From the NCBI RefSeq assembly GCF_034140825.1, contig NC_089036.1:436501-500500 (forward strand): a stretch of 64,000 nt of DNA, written 5' to 3'. Under the pieces are notes generated by a model. That model saw only the letters and a list, made by a program, of their open reading frames with translations. It did not search any database and had not been told where the DNA came from. The position numbers and the translations under genes are program-made. The first letter of the stretch is position 1; the number at the start of each line of letters is the position of its first letter. Origin of the DNA: Oryza sativa Japonica Group. Lineage: Eukaryota; Streptophyta; Magnoliopsida; Poales; Poaceae. Of the stretch, positions 54,831-64,000 are shown piece by piece.

Positions 54831-57139
54831 AAAATCCGATTTTATCCCCTTGAATACGACGCGAATTTGGATTCGTTTTCGAGTTTATCTCTCCGCCAAA
54901 CCCTAGGTTTTCCCGGCGTGATTCCTTGCGTTCCAAGCCCGATCTCTCTCTCCCGTGGCTATAAATAGAGTCCCCTTCCTCTCCTCTTTCGTTTGCCTCA
55001 AGTCCCAGCCATCGCTGTTGCCTGTAGCGCCCTACCCGCGGTCGCCTTCTGTCTCCGCCACCGGCAGCCGTTCCAGCCGACGCCCTTCTGCGCTGCCACT
55101 TCCCTCGGCTCCGAAAGGCTGATCTCCATCCCGGCCGCTGGTTACCTTGCGCCGAAACTCGCCGGAAGCCCTTCGTCACTTTGAATCCGATCTACTCCGC
55201 CTCCGGCCGAACACCACCGTTGTTTCCGTCAACGCCAAGCTTCGCCGTTGCCTTCCTCGGCATCACAGCGCCAAGACGAAGCCCGTCCACACCTCCGTTG
55301 CTCCCATCGTCACCTACGGTCGCCGGCCGTTTTCCGTCATCGATTCTCGTCACCGTCACCACCGGTGAGTTCGTCTCGTCGTCCTCTCCGCGTTGGTGCT
55401 CTCGGATAGCCCGGCTGAGCCTCCTAACACCGGCGACCTCGCGGACCAGTGCATGGTCGGCTGTGATGTCATCGATGATGTCATTATCTATTTAATAAAT
55501 CGTGAATTCTTTGCTGTATAAGGCTAAAATCAGTTTAATTAATCTTGTAAAATTCATAACTAATTCATATGAAGTCGGAATTAAGTGGTTCAAGTCTCTA
55601 AATTCATCTAAAATCATGATCTACATGTTTGTTTACTTTATATGTACTGTTTATTTGGTTTTTATTAGTTTTTTTTTCTCGTTTTGCGTGTTAGCTCGTC
55701 GTTTTCATCGTTGCGAAGGTTCGCGAGTGCGTCGGAAGTGTTCAAGAAGACTAATTGAAGACCGATTATTGTAAGGCAAGTCACACAAATCCCAAATGAC
55801 CCTTTGAGCATGTTGAACCCATTTAAAGCTATTGTTTTATTTTAAAATATGCATTATTTTCGAATGTCATTGGGTGGTGAGTCTTTCTCATTTAATTATG
55901 GCCGAAGATGACTTTATTTTCCTATGGTAATAAATTGATTAGCTTAAACCTTATATATTGGTTTGGTTCAGCTAGATGTTGGACATAATTGCTTAGCCAT
56001 GCTTAGAAACATTAGCACATGATTGGGATAACTAATGTTACACTATCACTTATGATTATATTTAATGGTACCCATGATGGTCAATCGTGATTGGTTAATT
56101 AATTACTTGCCAACTAAAATTTGATTAATGGTGGGTTGTGAGCACATGGTTTTGATGGTCGTGCTCATGACAATTAAGGACCGGTTCGTGAGCTACTGTT
56201 GTGAGACATTAACCATGCCAACCATAAGCCAGCGTGGGCAACGGCTTTACCTTTTGTATAGCATGGTTCATCACGGGGTGCCAGACTGAGAAGCGGCGAG
56301 AAGTTCGTGGGGGTCGCTGGGGAGTCCATGCCTTGTTTTATAAGGGGGTGATTATGATCCAGGAACGGTGCACTGTGGTGAGTTGTGTTGTGCAGAGGAT
56401 ATTGTCACAGCCTCTATTCGGGTACTTTCCAGTATCGCGACGCATGGTAGACATGATGTTGAGGCTTTGTCTTGTGGGTACAGTGGTACACCTCTGGCCA
56501 GAGTAAAACTATTCGAATAGCCGTGCCCGCGGTCATGGGCGGGTTGAGCAATGTTTCTTGTGATTAGTCTCACACCTCTCACAATAATTATTGGTGCTAT
56601 AACTGGTAATAATTTGCTTAGCTCCTGGTTTGGAGTTAGATCTGTACAGCCGGGTATGGTTGTTTAGGATGGTCGGGCCTGAGCAGCATGGGTGTGCTGT
56701 TCAGTGTTGATTAAAATTGATGAATAATTACTCTACTGTTTTACTTCTAAATGTTTGCTAAATGCTGCTTTTGCAAATGAGCCTATATTATGCCATCCTT
56801 TGGTATCCTTGTGCACTTGCATATTTGCTGTGTGGCTTGTTGAGTATGTCATATGCTCACCTTGCAATAATCAATCAACCTAAGTTGAAGAAAAATGATC
56901 CAGAAGGAGAAGACGTTTGGCTTATACCCCAGTTGAGCTGCCTGTGGGAGTGGAGCCGGAGCTTCGCTAGATCGTTATTCCGCTGTTGTTTTTTTTTTCT
57001 TTTGTAAGTATGTAACGTTATTATTATGATGGATTTGTATATTAAATTATCAGTTTGTGTACCTCGGCTGATTCCTGGACGAGGATTTTTTGCACAAATT
57101 AGTTCAGAAATTACTAGTGAATTTCTGGGCGTGACAGTG
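54831..57139 (+). mobile_element. Gypsy-type LTR fossil (solo or truncated)
   Basis: The stretch has the form of a long LTR from the Tekay/RIRE3-like gypsy group: a promoter-like CTATAAATAGAG at 54959, a GC-rich leader, a long AT-rich middle with AAGGCAAGTCACACAAATCC and GTCTCACACCTCTCAC-type strings, and an end reading CTGGGCGTGACA. The family call rests on memory of such LTRs. No internal coding region or second LTR is in the window and no clear target duplication was found. It lies between the peptide pseudogene and the Brr2 fragment. Confidence 0.55.
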
Positions 57140-57962
57140 ATCCACATGTCAAGGCCAACGCGCTGCTGCAAGCTCATTTTTCAAGGCGCACTATCTTGGC
57201 AGCCGACCAGCGGGAGATACTCCTTTCTGCTCATAGATTGCTCCAGGCAATGGTTGATGTTATCTCCAGCAATGGATGGCTTACGCTTGCTCTTAATGCA
57301 ATGGAGCTGAGTCAAATGGTGACACAAGGCATATGGGATCGTGATTCTGTTCTTTTACAGCTTCCACATTTCACCAAGGAGTTGGCGCGGAGATGCCAGG
57401 AGAATGAAGGGAGGCCCATTGAGAGCATCTTCGATCTGGCTGAGATGAGCATCGATGAGATGCGGGATCTGTTGCAGCTATCAAACCCTCAGCTACAGGA
57501 TATCATTGAATTCTTCAAGCGTTTCCCCAATGTCGACATGGCTTACGAAGTTGGCGAGGGTGGATGATATCAGGGCTGGTGACAATGTAACTGTACAGGT
57601 GACCCTGGAGCGTGACATGACGAACTTGCCTTCCGAGGTGGGGCCAGTTCATGCCCCCAGGTACCCAAAGCCCAAGGAAGAAGGCTGGTGGCTGGTAATT
57701 GGTGATAGCTCTACCAATCAGGGTTGCACTTCAGAAGAGGGCTCGAGTGAAGCTTGAGTTCACCGCTGCTTCAGAAGCTGGGAGAAAGGAGTACATGATC
57801 TACCTGATGTCCGATTATTATCTGGGCCGTGATCAGGAGTACGAGTTCACCGTCGATGTCATGGATGCTGGAGGGGATTGATCCCAAGGCAGGAAAGAGG
57901 ATGATAGCTTTGCCCAGCCCCCAGGTTGTGTATGAAACTGGGTGGTTGCTTGTACGCTCGTA
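57140..57962 (+). pseudogene. Fragment of a Brr2-type spliceosomal helicase gene (C-terminal Sec63 domain)
   Basis: The translation follows the last Sec63-like domain of the U5 snRNP 200-kDa helicase Brr2: DPHVKANALLQAHFS, AADQREILLSAHRLLQ, LNAMELSQMVTQG, LLQLPHFTKELARRCQ, SIFDLAEMSIDEMRDLLQLS, then NVTVQVTLERDM, KPKEEGWWLVIGDSSTNQ, RVALQKRARVKLEFTAASEA and EYEFTVDVMDAGGD. Full Brr2 is about 2100-2200 residues with two helicase cassettes; only some 270 are here. Short losses and frame changes occur near 57190 (after HFSRRT), 57560 and 57715, so no single frame covers it. No intron is visible within it, which leaves a retrocopy or a single-exon gene fragment possible. It begins immediately after the gypsy LTR end. 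Confidence 0.82.
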
Positions 57963-58800
57963 GCAATTCCTAGAAGATATCAACTTTAAACACTAACTAA
58001 TTAATATCCTATCCACACTTGTATTTGTTTGTTACTTGCTTCTATCTTGTTCATTTTCTCATTGTAACTGATGCGCACCTGTGCTGCTACTTGTGCTCAG
58101 CCTTGGGGATCTTTATTAGCCTATGGCTGCATGTGCTTCTTGTGATCATCCTTCATGTTGTGTTTTTGTCTTCCTGTTTCATCTAATCAAGTCATTCATG
58201 TCCTGATTCTATCTACATCATTTGATCATGCTTGGTCGTATTATTTGTTGTATCTCATATGTTCATATAGATTGCTCCAGCCAATGCTTGATATAATTAT
58301 TGTTGCGCAACTGCTTGCAACGGGTTTGGCTTGTTCTGGAAACAAGAAGTGATGTACTAGGAGTAGGACGTGCTGTGCAGTGTACAGTACACCGTCAATC
58401 CCTACCCTGTTGCTCACATGGACCTTTTGGATTCTCGACTGCATGCATACATACAAAACTGTCACTCTTAACTAATTGTTGTTTGTGTAGGGTATGGATG
58501 TCAAACTCAACTATTGTTGTTTGCGTAGGGTATGGAGGATATAGTATATAACTGGATTTTTAAAAATAAGATCGAACGTGGCAATTCCATTAACAACCAA
58601 ACAAAGGTGAAGAGGTCATGGGCTAACTAACTGTGTGAATAGTCAACGTAGAGACTTATCGAAACCACCAAAGCTAAGCCAGAGAATAAAAAAGCTCAAC
58701 GCGCACTCTTGTTTTGTTTGCTTTGCGTACGTAAGAAAGGAAAAAAAAAAACCTTGACAAAAACACATGATGGATAAGACTAGATGGAATAATATTATAT
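57963..58800. other. Intergenic, possible former 3' UTR
   Basis: AT-rich sequence after the Brr2 fragment. At about 58264-58290, ATAGATTGCTCCAGCCAATG resembles the Brr2 piece at 57232 (ATAGATTGCTCCAGGCAATG). No gene is recognised. Confidence 0.35.
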
Positions 58801-58812
58801 TATTGCCTCAAG

Positions 58813-58820
58813 TATAAATA
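58813..58820 (+). promoter_or_regulatory. Candidate TATA box of the P450 gene
   Basis: TATAAATA, about 145 bp upstream of the preferred ATG at 58962. This is a good match to the plant consensus and implies a leader of a little over 100 bases. Confidence 0.55.
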
Positions 58821-58961
58821 AAAGTCATTACGGACTTTTTACTAGTACTGCTATTCCAAAATAATATCCACAAGGTAAAGTTAGAATATGAGGAGAGTTA
58901 GTACTTAGTCTTGGAGGAAATTAAGCTAAGCAAGGGTACCAGCAGCAACGCCAAGCCAACA

Positions 58962-60476
58962 ATGGAGGAGACCTGGCTCTTCCTCCTCTTCTCCATCTCG
59001 CTCGTCGCCGTCTTGCTCGCCACCGCTCGCCGCCGCCGCTCTAGCAGCATCAAGGCGCGCCTCCCTCCCGGGCCGTCGCCGCTGCTCTTCCTCGCCAAGT
59101 TCCTCCGCCTCCGCCGCTCCATCTTCGACCTCGGCCCGCTCCTCCGCGACCTGCACGCGCGCCACGGCCCCGTCATCTCCATCCGCCTCTTCGGCACCAC
59201 CCTCGTCTTCGTCGCCGACCGCCGCCTCGCCCACCGCGCACTCGTCCAGGGCGGCTCCACCTTCGCCGACCGCCCGCCGCTCCCGGAGCTCGGCCGCCTC
59301 TTCACCTCCGACACCCGCGACATCAACTCCTCCCCGTACGGCCCCTACTGGCGCCTCGTCCGCCGCAACCTCGCCTCCGAGGCGCTCAGCCCGGCCCGCG
59401 TCGCGCTCTTCGCGCCGGCGAGGCGGCGCGCGCGCGACGTGCTCGTCCGCGGCCTCCGCGACCGCGGCGGCGACGGCTCCCGGCCCGTCGAGCTGAGGCC
59501 GTTGCTCCGGCGCGCCATGTTCGAGCTGCTCCTGTACATGAGCCTCGGCGCCAGGCTTGCCCCGGAGGCGCTCGAGGAGGTCGAGCGGCTGGAGCTATGG
59601 ATGCTCCGCGCCTTCACCAGCTTCCCCGTCTTCTCCTTCTTCCCGGCGATCACCAAGAGGCTCTTCCGCAACCAGTGGGCCGCTCACGTGGCCGTTCGCC
59701 GGAGGGTGGGCGAGATATACGTCCCGCTGATCAACGCCAGGCGCGCCGGAGACGGAGACGGCGACGACCCACCCTGCTACACGGACTCCCTCCTCCAGCT
59801 GCGCGTGGCCGAGGAAGGCGACCGGCCGCTGACGGACGACGAGATCATCGCGCTCTGCTCCGAGTTCCTCAACGCCGGCACCGACACGACGGTGACGTTG
59901 GTGGAGTGGATCATGGCCGAGCTTGTGAACCGCCCCGACATCCAGGCCAAGGTCCACGACGAGGTGAGACGCCGGCCGGAGCTAACCGAGGCAGACCTGC
60001 AGGCGATGCCGTACCTCAAGGCCGTGGTGCTGGAGGGCCTCCGGCTGCACCCGCCGGCGCAGTTCCTGCTGCCGCACGGCGTGCAGAGCGACGCGGAGGT
60101 CGGCGGCTACGTGGTGCCCAGGGGCGCGGAGCTGAACGTGTGGGTGGCGGAGTTGGGGCGGGACGAGGTGGTGTGGACGGCGGCGAGGGAGTTCATGCCG
60201 GAGAGGTTCATGGACGGCGGCGAGGTGGAGGTGGACGTGACGGGGAGCAGGGAGATAACGATGATGCCGTTCGGCGTGGGGCGGCGGATGTGCCCCGGGT
60301 ACACGGTGGGGACGCTGCACGCGGAGTACCTGGTGGGGAGCCTGGTGAGGGAGCTGGAGTGGCTGCCGGAGACGGAGGGGGAGGCGGCGGACATGGCGGA
60401 GGAGCTGGATTTCACCACCGTCATGAAGCACCCGCTCCGTGCTCGCGTCCTCCCAAGGCCCTCCTCCCTCTACTAA
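58962..60476 (+). CDS. Cytochrome P450, CYP89-like
   Basis: An intact single exon of 504 residues. Visible features: an N-terminal membrane anchor ([18 protein letters not shown]), the hinge [21 protein letters not shown], the oxygen-binding I-helix AGTDTT at residues 305-310, ExxR as EGLR at 358-361, PERF, and the heme loop [11 protein letters not shown] with the Cys ligand at 444. It is an ER-anchored haem monooxygenase of the A-type clan. The single exon and the sequence style fit CYP89 (or the nearby CYP77); the substrate is unknown. The frame is open 17 codons upstream to 58911, but ATG 58962 has a better context (ACAATGG) and directly precedes the anchor. Very GC-rich, as is usual for grass single-exon genes. 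Confidence 0.92.
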   Translation: MEETWLFLLFSISLVAVLLATARRRRSSSIKARLPPGPSPLLFLAKFLRLRRSIFDLGPLLRDLHARHGPVISIRLFGTTLVFVADRRLAHRALVQGGSTFADRPPLPELGRLFTSDTRDINSSPYGPYWRLVRRNLASEALSPARVALFAPARRRARDVLVRGLRDRGGDGSRPVELRPLLRRAMFELLLYMSLGARLAPEALEEVERLELWMLRAFTSFPVFSFFPAITKRLFRNQWAAHVAVRRRVGEIYVPLINARRAGDGDGDDPPCYTDSLLQLRVAEEGDRPLTDDEIIALCSEFLNAGTDTTVTLVEWIMAELVNRPDIQAKVHDEVRRRPELTEADLQAMPYLKAVVLEGLRLHPPAQFLLPHGVQSDAEVGGYVVPRGAELNVWVAELGRDEVVWTAAREFMPERFMDGGEVEVDVTGSREITMMPFGVGRRMCPGYTVGTLHAEYLVGSLVRELEWLPETEGEAADMAEELDFTTVMKHPLRARVLPRPSSLY

Positions 60477-60930
60477 TCGTGCTTCCATGGATGAATCATG
60501 CATGAAGAATAACATGCCAATCGATAGTTTTGTGATGGTTGTAAAAGCATGTGTAGTTTTATGATACGTACTTTATGTTTAAATATGTGTAATACTGTTG
60601 ATTTTTGAAATAATATTTCATCATTGTCTTATTTAAATATTTAGGGTAAATATAAAAAAACATAAATCATGTTTAAATTATAGGGTACACATAAGTTGTA
60701 ATAATATGAATGACACATGCATGTTTTTTGTTTTGTAAAATGAATGGTGAATCGTCATATGAGTCAACCGCAGCGAGACGTACGCGGTGATTTCGTGAAT
60801 CTCAAGATATACCAGTTGAGTCTTTGATGGTGCTTATAAAGAAAGAGTGTGCATATGTGTATCCATCTTATGTTTGTACTATCATTCAAAAAAACAATAA
60901 CCATGAAAAACTCAATTCATCACCCAAGGG
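60477..60930. other. 3' flank of P450, AT-rich
   Basis: Contains AGTTTTGTGATGG and TGTAGTTTTATGATA, which resemble the subunits of the foldback MITE at 10094-10491, so a fragment of that family may be present. No gene is recognised. Confidence 0.35.
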
Positions 60931-60934
60931 GATA

Positions 60935-61240
60935 TCCCCTTATTTTCGCATGTCACTTAAAAAGTCATCAAAAAATATGAAAAAAAATAGTAAGATAAAT
61001 CAATATGTAATATGTCACTTCACAGACATACAAATACAAATTCAACTTATACAAGTAGAAACAAAAATAACAAATTTGTGAATTTTTGTTTCGAATTGTA
61101 TAAGTCAAATTTAAAATCGCAGGTTGCGAAAAGATATATCATACATTGATATATCATATATTGATATATCCTGATATGTTTTTTATAATTTTTTTTGAAC
61201 GACATGTAGAAAACGAGAAAATATTCCCTCGAGGGACAAA
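60935..61240. mobile_element. Foldback (long inverted repeat) element
   Basis: The arms converge on a centre near 61075, where AAACAAAAATAACAAATTTG faces TGAATTTTTGTTTCGAATTG. Outer parts pair as TTTTCGCATGTCACTTAAAA with ACGACATGTAGAAAACGAGA. Each outer end is a short palindrome (GGGGATATCCCC at the left, TCCCTCGAGGGA at the right). No coding capacity. The family and target duplication were not determined. Confidence 0.55.
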
Positions 61241-61470
61241 ATTCCACTTCCTATGATATACTAACAATATACGTTTGAAAACGGAACGGTGAAATAATTC
61301 ATTGTAGAGGAAAATATATAGATGAAATAATTGCCTGCGGAAAAATACTTTGGGCTTTGATGGGCCCGTGGTTTTTCCTCGTTCAGTCGGTTGTGTTTTA
61401 TCGTATTTTCCCCTGAATTCTTGTTGTGTAAAGGAAAAAAACAAACAAAAAAAAACCATTGTAGAAGCAG

Positions 61471-62613
61471 ATGCGGCGGTTTGTGAATTTGGTGGTGGAC
61501 AACGCCGGCGGCGGCGGCGCGACGGCGTACAAGCTGTACCGTGTCGCTGCATCGGCCCTCTTTTCATCTCCACCACGTCGGCAAGCAGCCAACGTACTCG
61601 ATCCGGATGACGTGGAGGACGCCGCCGGCGGCCTGCCTCCTCCGGCCATCACCTTCCACCCCTCCTCATTGTCCGTCGGCCCTGGCAACGTCGATTTCTT
61701 GCGCCTCTCCGGCGACGACAGCCTTCTCGCCCTCGACGTCGACGGCCGCGGTCTGCTCTACAACGCCGCCTCCGCCGCCGTCCGCTACATGCCCGACCCG
61801 TGCAAGCCCAAGATGGAGCCAATCTCCTTCACCACCGCCGGCGATAGCTGCCTCTACGTCATCGAGAGGGTGCCCTTCTCCGGTAACCCCGGCTGCTTCG
61901 AGGCTCTCACCTACGGCCTACTCCCCGACGACGACGACTCACTGTCCTCCAGGATGGGCTGGTACTGGCGGTCTCTTCCGCCGCCTCCTTTCGCCAAGGT
62001 TGGCTACGACGGCGACATCCACCGCCACCGCCATCGCCGAGAGTACGACATCACCGCCTCCGCGGTGGTGAACGAGACGGAGCTGTGGGTGACGGCGCAC
62101 GGAGCCGGGACCTTCTCGTTCGACACGCAGGCTGGGGAGTGGAGGGCGCGCGGCGAATGGCGGATGCCGTTCATGGGGCGCGGCGAGTACGTGGAGGAGC
62201 ACGGCGGATGGTTCGGGCTCTCCTCCACGCCGGTGAAGGGGCTGCACCTCTGCTCCTGCCGTCTCTGTTCCTACGATGTGCCGGTGGTCAGGCGCTGGTT
62301 GGATGGCCTAGACCGGCTGCCGGCGGCGGCGCCGCCCAAGCGATCGTTTCTGATGGAGGCCTACGCCGTGCACCTCGGCTCCGGTAGGTTCTGCATCGCC
62401 AGGTTCATGGAAGAGGAGGAGGAGGAGAAGGACAACATCTCACTTCATCCATTCTTCCGCGTCGCCGGCGAAAAAAGCAAGAACGACAGGTTCTTGCTTC
62501 TCACCGGCGTTGATGTGGTGGGCAGTGACGGCGCCGCCGTCGTCGTGCACAAATCTATACGCTACAAATTCCAAAACGGCGATTTCGTTTGTGGTTACTC
62601 TCGACTCTTTTAA
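61471..62613 (+). CDS. DUF1618-like MRRFVNLVV-family protein, module copy 3
   Basis: Single exon of 380 codons starting directly at MRRFVNLVVDNAGGGG; no upstream in-frame extension exists, so this copy fixes the family start. It shares all motif blocks with copies 1 and 2 (FHPSSLSVGPGNVDFLRL, RYMPDPCKPKMEPISF, GNPGCFEALTYGLL, GTFSFDTQAGEW, FLLLTGVDVV). It shares the GDIHRHRHRREYD insert with copy 2. Its 5' flank is unrelated to that of copies 1 and 2, with similarity starting only near the ATG, so its promoter is different. Frame intact, apparently functional; role unknown. Confidence 0.78.
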   Translation: MRRFVNLVVDNAGGGGATAYKLYRVAASALFSSPPRRQAANVLDPDDVEDAAGGLPPPAITFHPSSLSVGPGNVDFLRLSGDDSLLALDVDGRGLLYNAASAAVRYMPDPCKPKMEPISFTTAGDSCLYVIERVPFSGNPGCFEALTYGLLPDDDDSLSSRMGWYWRSLPPPPFAKVGYDGDIHRHRHRREYDITASAVVNETELWVTAHGAGTFSFDTQAGEWRARGEWRMPFMGRGEYVEEHGGWFGLSSTPVKGLHLCSCRLCSYDVPVVRRWLDGLDRLPAAAPPKRSFLMEAYAVHLGSGRFCIARFMEEEEEEKDNISLHPFFRVAGEKSKNDRFLLLTGVDVVGSDGAAVVVHKSIRYKFQNGDFVCGYSRLF

Positions 62614-62837
62614 TTTACTTACACCTCTCTCCGGTAAAACTACCCAGTATATTTCCCTTTTCCTTTTCATTTCGAGCGAGATTACAATAATAATCTTCTT
62701 CGTTTGTAATAGAGTAATAATCGAAATGCTGTATATGCTCCATTCGGCCTTTCGTTTATATTACCAACAGACAAGGAATTCACAGCCTTATTAAGAGGCT
62801 GTCCTCTTATTATATATGCTCCTTCATTCTGGAAAAT

Positions 62838-63080
62838 GAAAACTTTTTTCTTTGCTAGTTCGACCGAAGGATTGACCGACCAAATTTTATTAAGAGAGAA
62901 AAGGGGTTATAATTGTTTAACATTAAGCTGTCAAGGCAAAGTGGCAACCAAACCAGTCATCACCCGAAAAGAAAAAGGGAAAACAGAACAGGGGCCAACT
63001 AATCACATTTCCCAAAAAAAAAAATCTTGCTTCCTTCTAATGATATGATGATTTCCTCTTACTGTACTACAATTTGGCTG
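62838..63080 (-). mobile_element. LINE- or SINE-like insert in 3' flank of module copy 3
   Basis: Same insert as 54012-54255 (GACCGAAGGATTGACCGACC and AAAAGGGGTTATAATTG shared), missing from the first module. Confidence 0.55.
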
Positions 63081-63097
63081 ATGCTATTTTAATACTA

Positions 63098-63327
63098 CTT
63101 CCATATTTTAATGTATGATGCTGTTGACTTTTTTTCAATGTTTGATCATTCGTCTTATTAAAAAAATTGTGTAAATATCATTTATTTTATTGTGACTTGA
63201 TTCGTTATCAAATGTTCTTTAAACATGACATAAGTATTTTCATATTTACCCAAAAATTTTAAATAAAACGAATAATCAAACGTTAGTCAAAAAGACAACG
63301 GCGTCATACATTAAAATACGGAGGGAG
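63098..63327. mobile_element. Stowaway-like MITE specific to module copy 3
   Basis: CTTCCATATTTTAATGTATG and CATACATTAAAATACGGAGG are inverted ends, flanked by TA. The equivalent sites in copies 1 and 2 are uninterrupted, so the insertion followed their separation. Confidence 0.8.
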
Positions 63328-63777
63328 TAACAATTAAGGCAAGGTGTTGTAAAATTTGGGCATAATAAGATGATATATCTTCCTTAGCAGTTAGCACAGC
63401 AACAACATCCCAAAGGTGAAATGTTTTTGACCGGAGTGATGCACCTGCAACAGATATTCCAAATAGATTCTCTCTACAAAATTAAATTTATTCAACTAGT
63501 TCCCTCTCATTGCGCGCCTGCCTGATGTGTTGTTCATTGTATCTCGAAAATCATAGTTGCAGCAGAGCAGAAAAAAAAAATCATTTGCAGCATCAGTAAT
63601 CCGTGGTTATTATTATTAATTGCTCACATCACATCCGGTGGCTCATGATCCAGCCAACATATATATGTACTCCAACTATAAATGGGAGTAGATGAGATTG
63701 GTACCTGCAGTGCAGGTATGTGTGTGTGTATATAGACGCGAGCAAATGAGCAATATATATAGATGGATGAATGATGA

Positions 63778-64000
63778 TCATGGCATGCCGGCGGCGTGAT
63801 CGTGATCGTGATCGTGATCGATGGCGAGGTGAGTGGAGGAGGAGGAGGAGGGCGGCGGCTGGTCGTCGTCCTCGTGGCAGCAGAGGCAGAGCATGCCGCC
63901 CAGGAAGCCGAGCTGCTTGCAGCAGGCGTTGCACTTGCCTCTCTTGTAGCACACCCCCTAGCACTTGTAGATTGGGTAGTTGCACGTCTCCGCCTCCGCC
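63778..64000 (-). pseudogene. Cysteine-rich peptide gene, module copy 3 (runs off window)
   Basis: Minus strand, reading from the window end: ETCNYPIYKC, a TAG (63958-63960), GVCYKRGKCNACCKQLGFLG, then GMLCLCCHEDDDQPPPSSSS and an (HD)n tail ending HAAGMP. It extends further upstream than copies 1 and 2 and shows additional cysteines (TCNYPIYKC, GVC), giving a spacing typical of a secreted cysteine-rich peptide. KCNLLR, present in copy 1, is missing here. The TAG in the middle of the cysteine pattern suggests a pseudogene, unless an intron removes it. The 5' end is outside the window. Confidence 0.5.

Noticed and set aside
58155-58352. Open frame containing YRLLQPMLDII resembling Brr2 HRLLQAMVDVI
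   Set aside because: Similarity covers only about ten residues; kept as a low-interest finding and not as a gene.
61047-61247. Minus-strand 66-codon frame
   Set aside because: It lies within the foldback element and has no recognisable motif.

Overview
The window looks like nuclear DNA of rice (Oryza sativa) or a close Oryza relative. I infer this from the density of Stowaway (CTCCCTCC...GGAGGGAG ends, TA target sites) and Tourist-like (three-base target site) MITEs, the GC-rich single-exon cytochrome P450 beside AT-rich introns, an XA21-type receptor kinase, and three copies of a grass-type MRRFVNLVV (DUF1618-like) gene. No bacterial, organellar, rRNA or tRNA gene was recognised.

Layout. 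1-1657 and 7949-9561 are a direct duplication carrying a GC-rich subrepeat and a Stowaway MITE. Between them (3.9-6.9 kb) lies the first copy of a convergent two-gene module: a DUF1618-like gene facing a short cysteine-rich peptide gene. 10-16 kb holds a promoter relic and an intact two-exon XA21-like receptor kinase (12481-16019). 18.1-19.9 kb holds a four-exon gene (minus strand) for a small secreted Gly/Pro-rich protein with two tandemly duplicated exons. 21.5-23.7 kb holds the seven 3' exons of an ABCA transporter with a frameshift in the last exon. 24.6-28.8 kb is a decayed L1-type LINE. 30627-35586 is a Ty1/copia fossil with 215-bp LTRs, apparently sitting in the 5' leader of an unrecognised housekeeping-type gene. 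38-40.2 kb holds two minisatellites. 44801-45949 is a non-autonomous Helitron filled with a 77-bp minisatellite. 46790-51174 is an hAT-like element split by a FAR1/MULE transposon, itself hit by a LINE fragment. 51.6-54.8 kb is the second module copy, inverted relative to the first. 54.8-57.1 kb is a gypsy LTR fossil joined to a broken piece of the Brr2 spliceosomal helicase gene. 58962-60476 is an intact CYP89-type P450. 61.5-64.0 kb is the third module copy, cut by the window edge.

Genes likely to be functional: the receptor kinase, the P450, the three DUF1618-like genes and possibly the Gly/Pro-rich peptide gene. Everything else with coding similarity is a fragment, a pseudogene or a transposon. 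There is no operon-like cooperation. The theme is local duplication of gene modules with heavy nesting of mobile elements.
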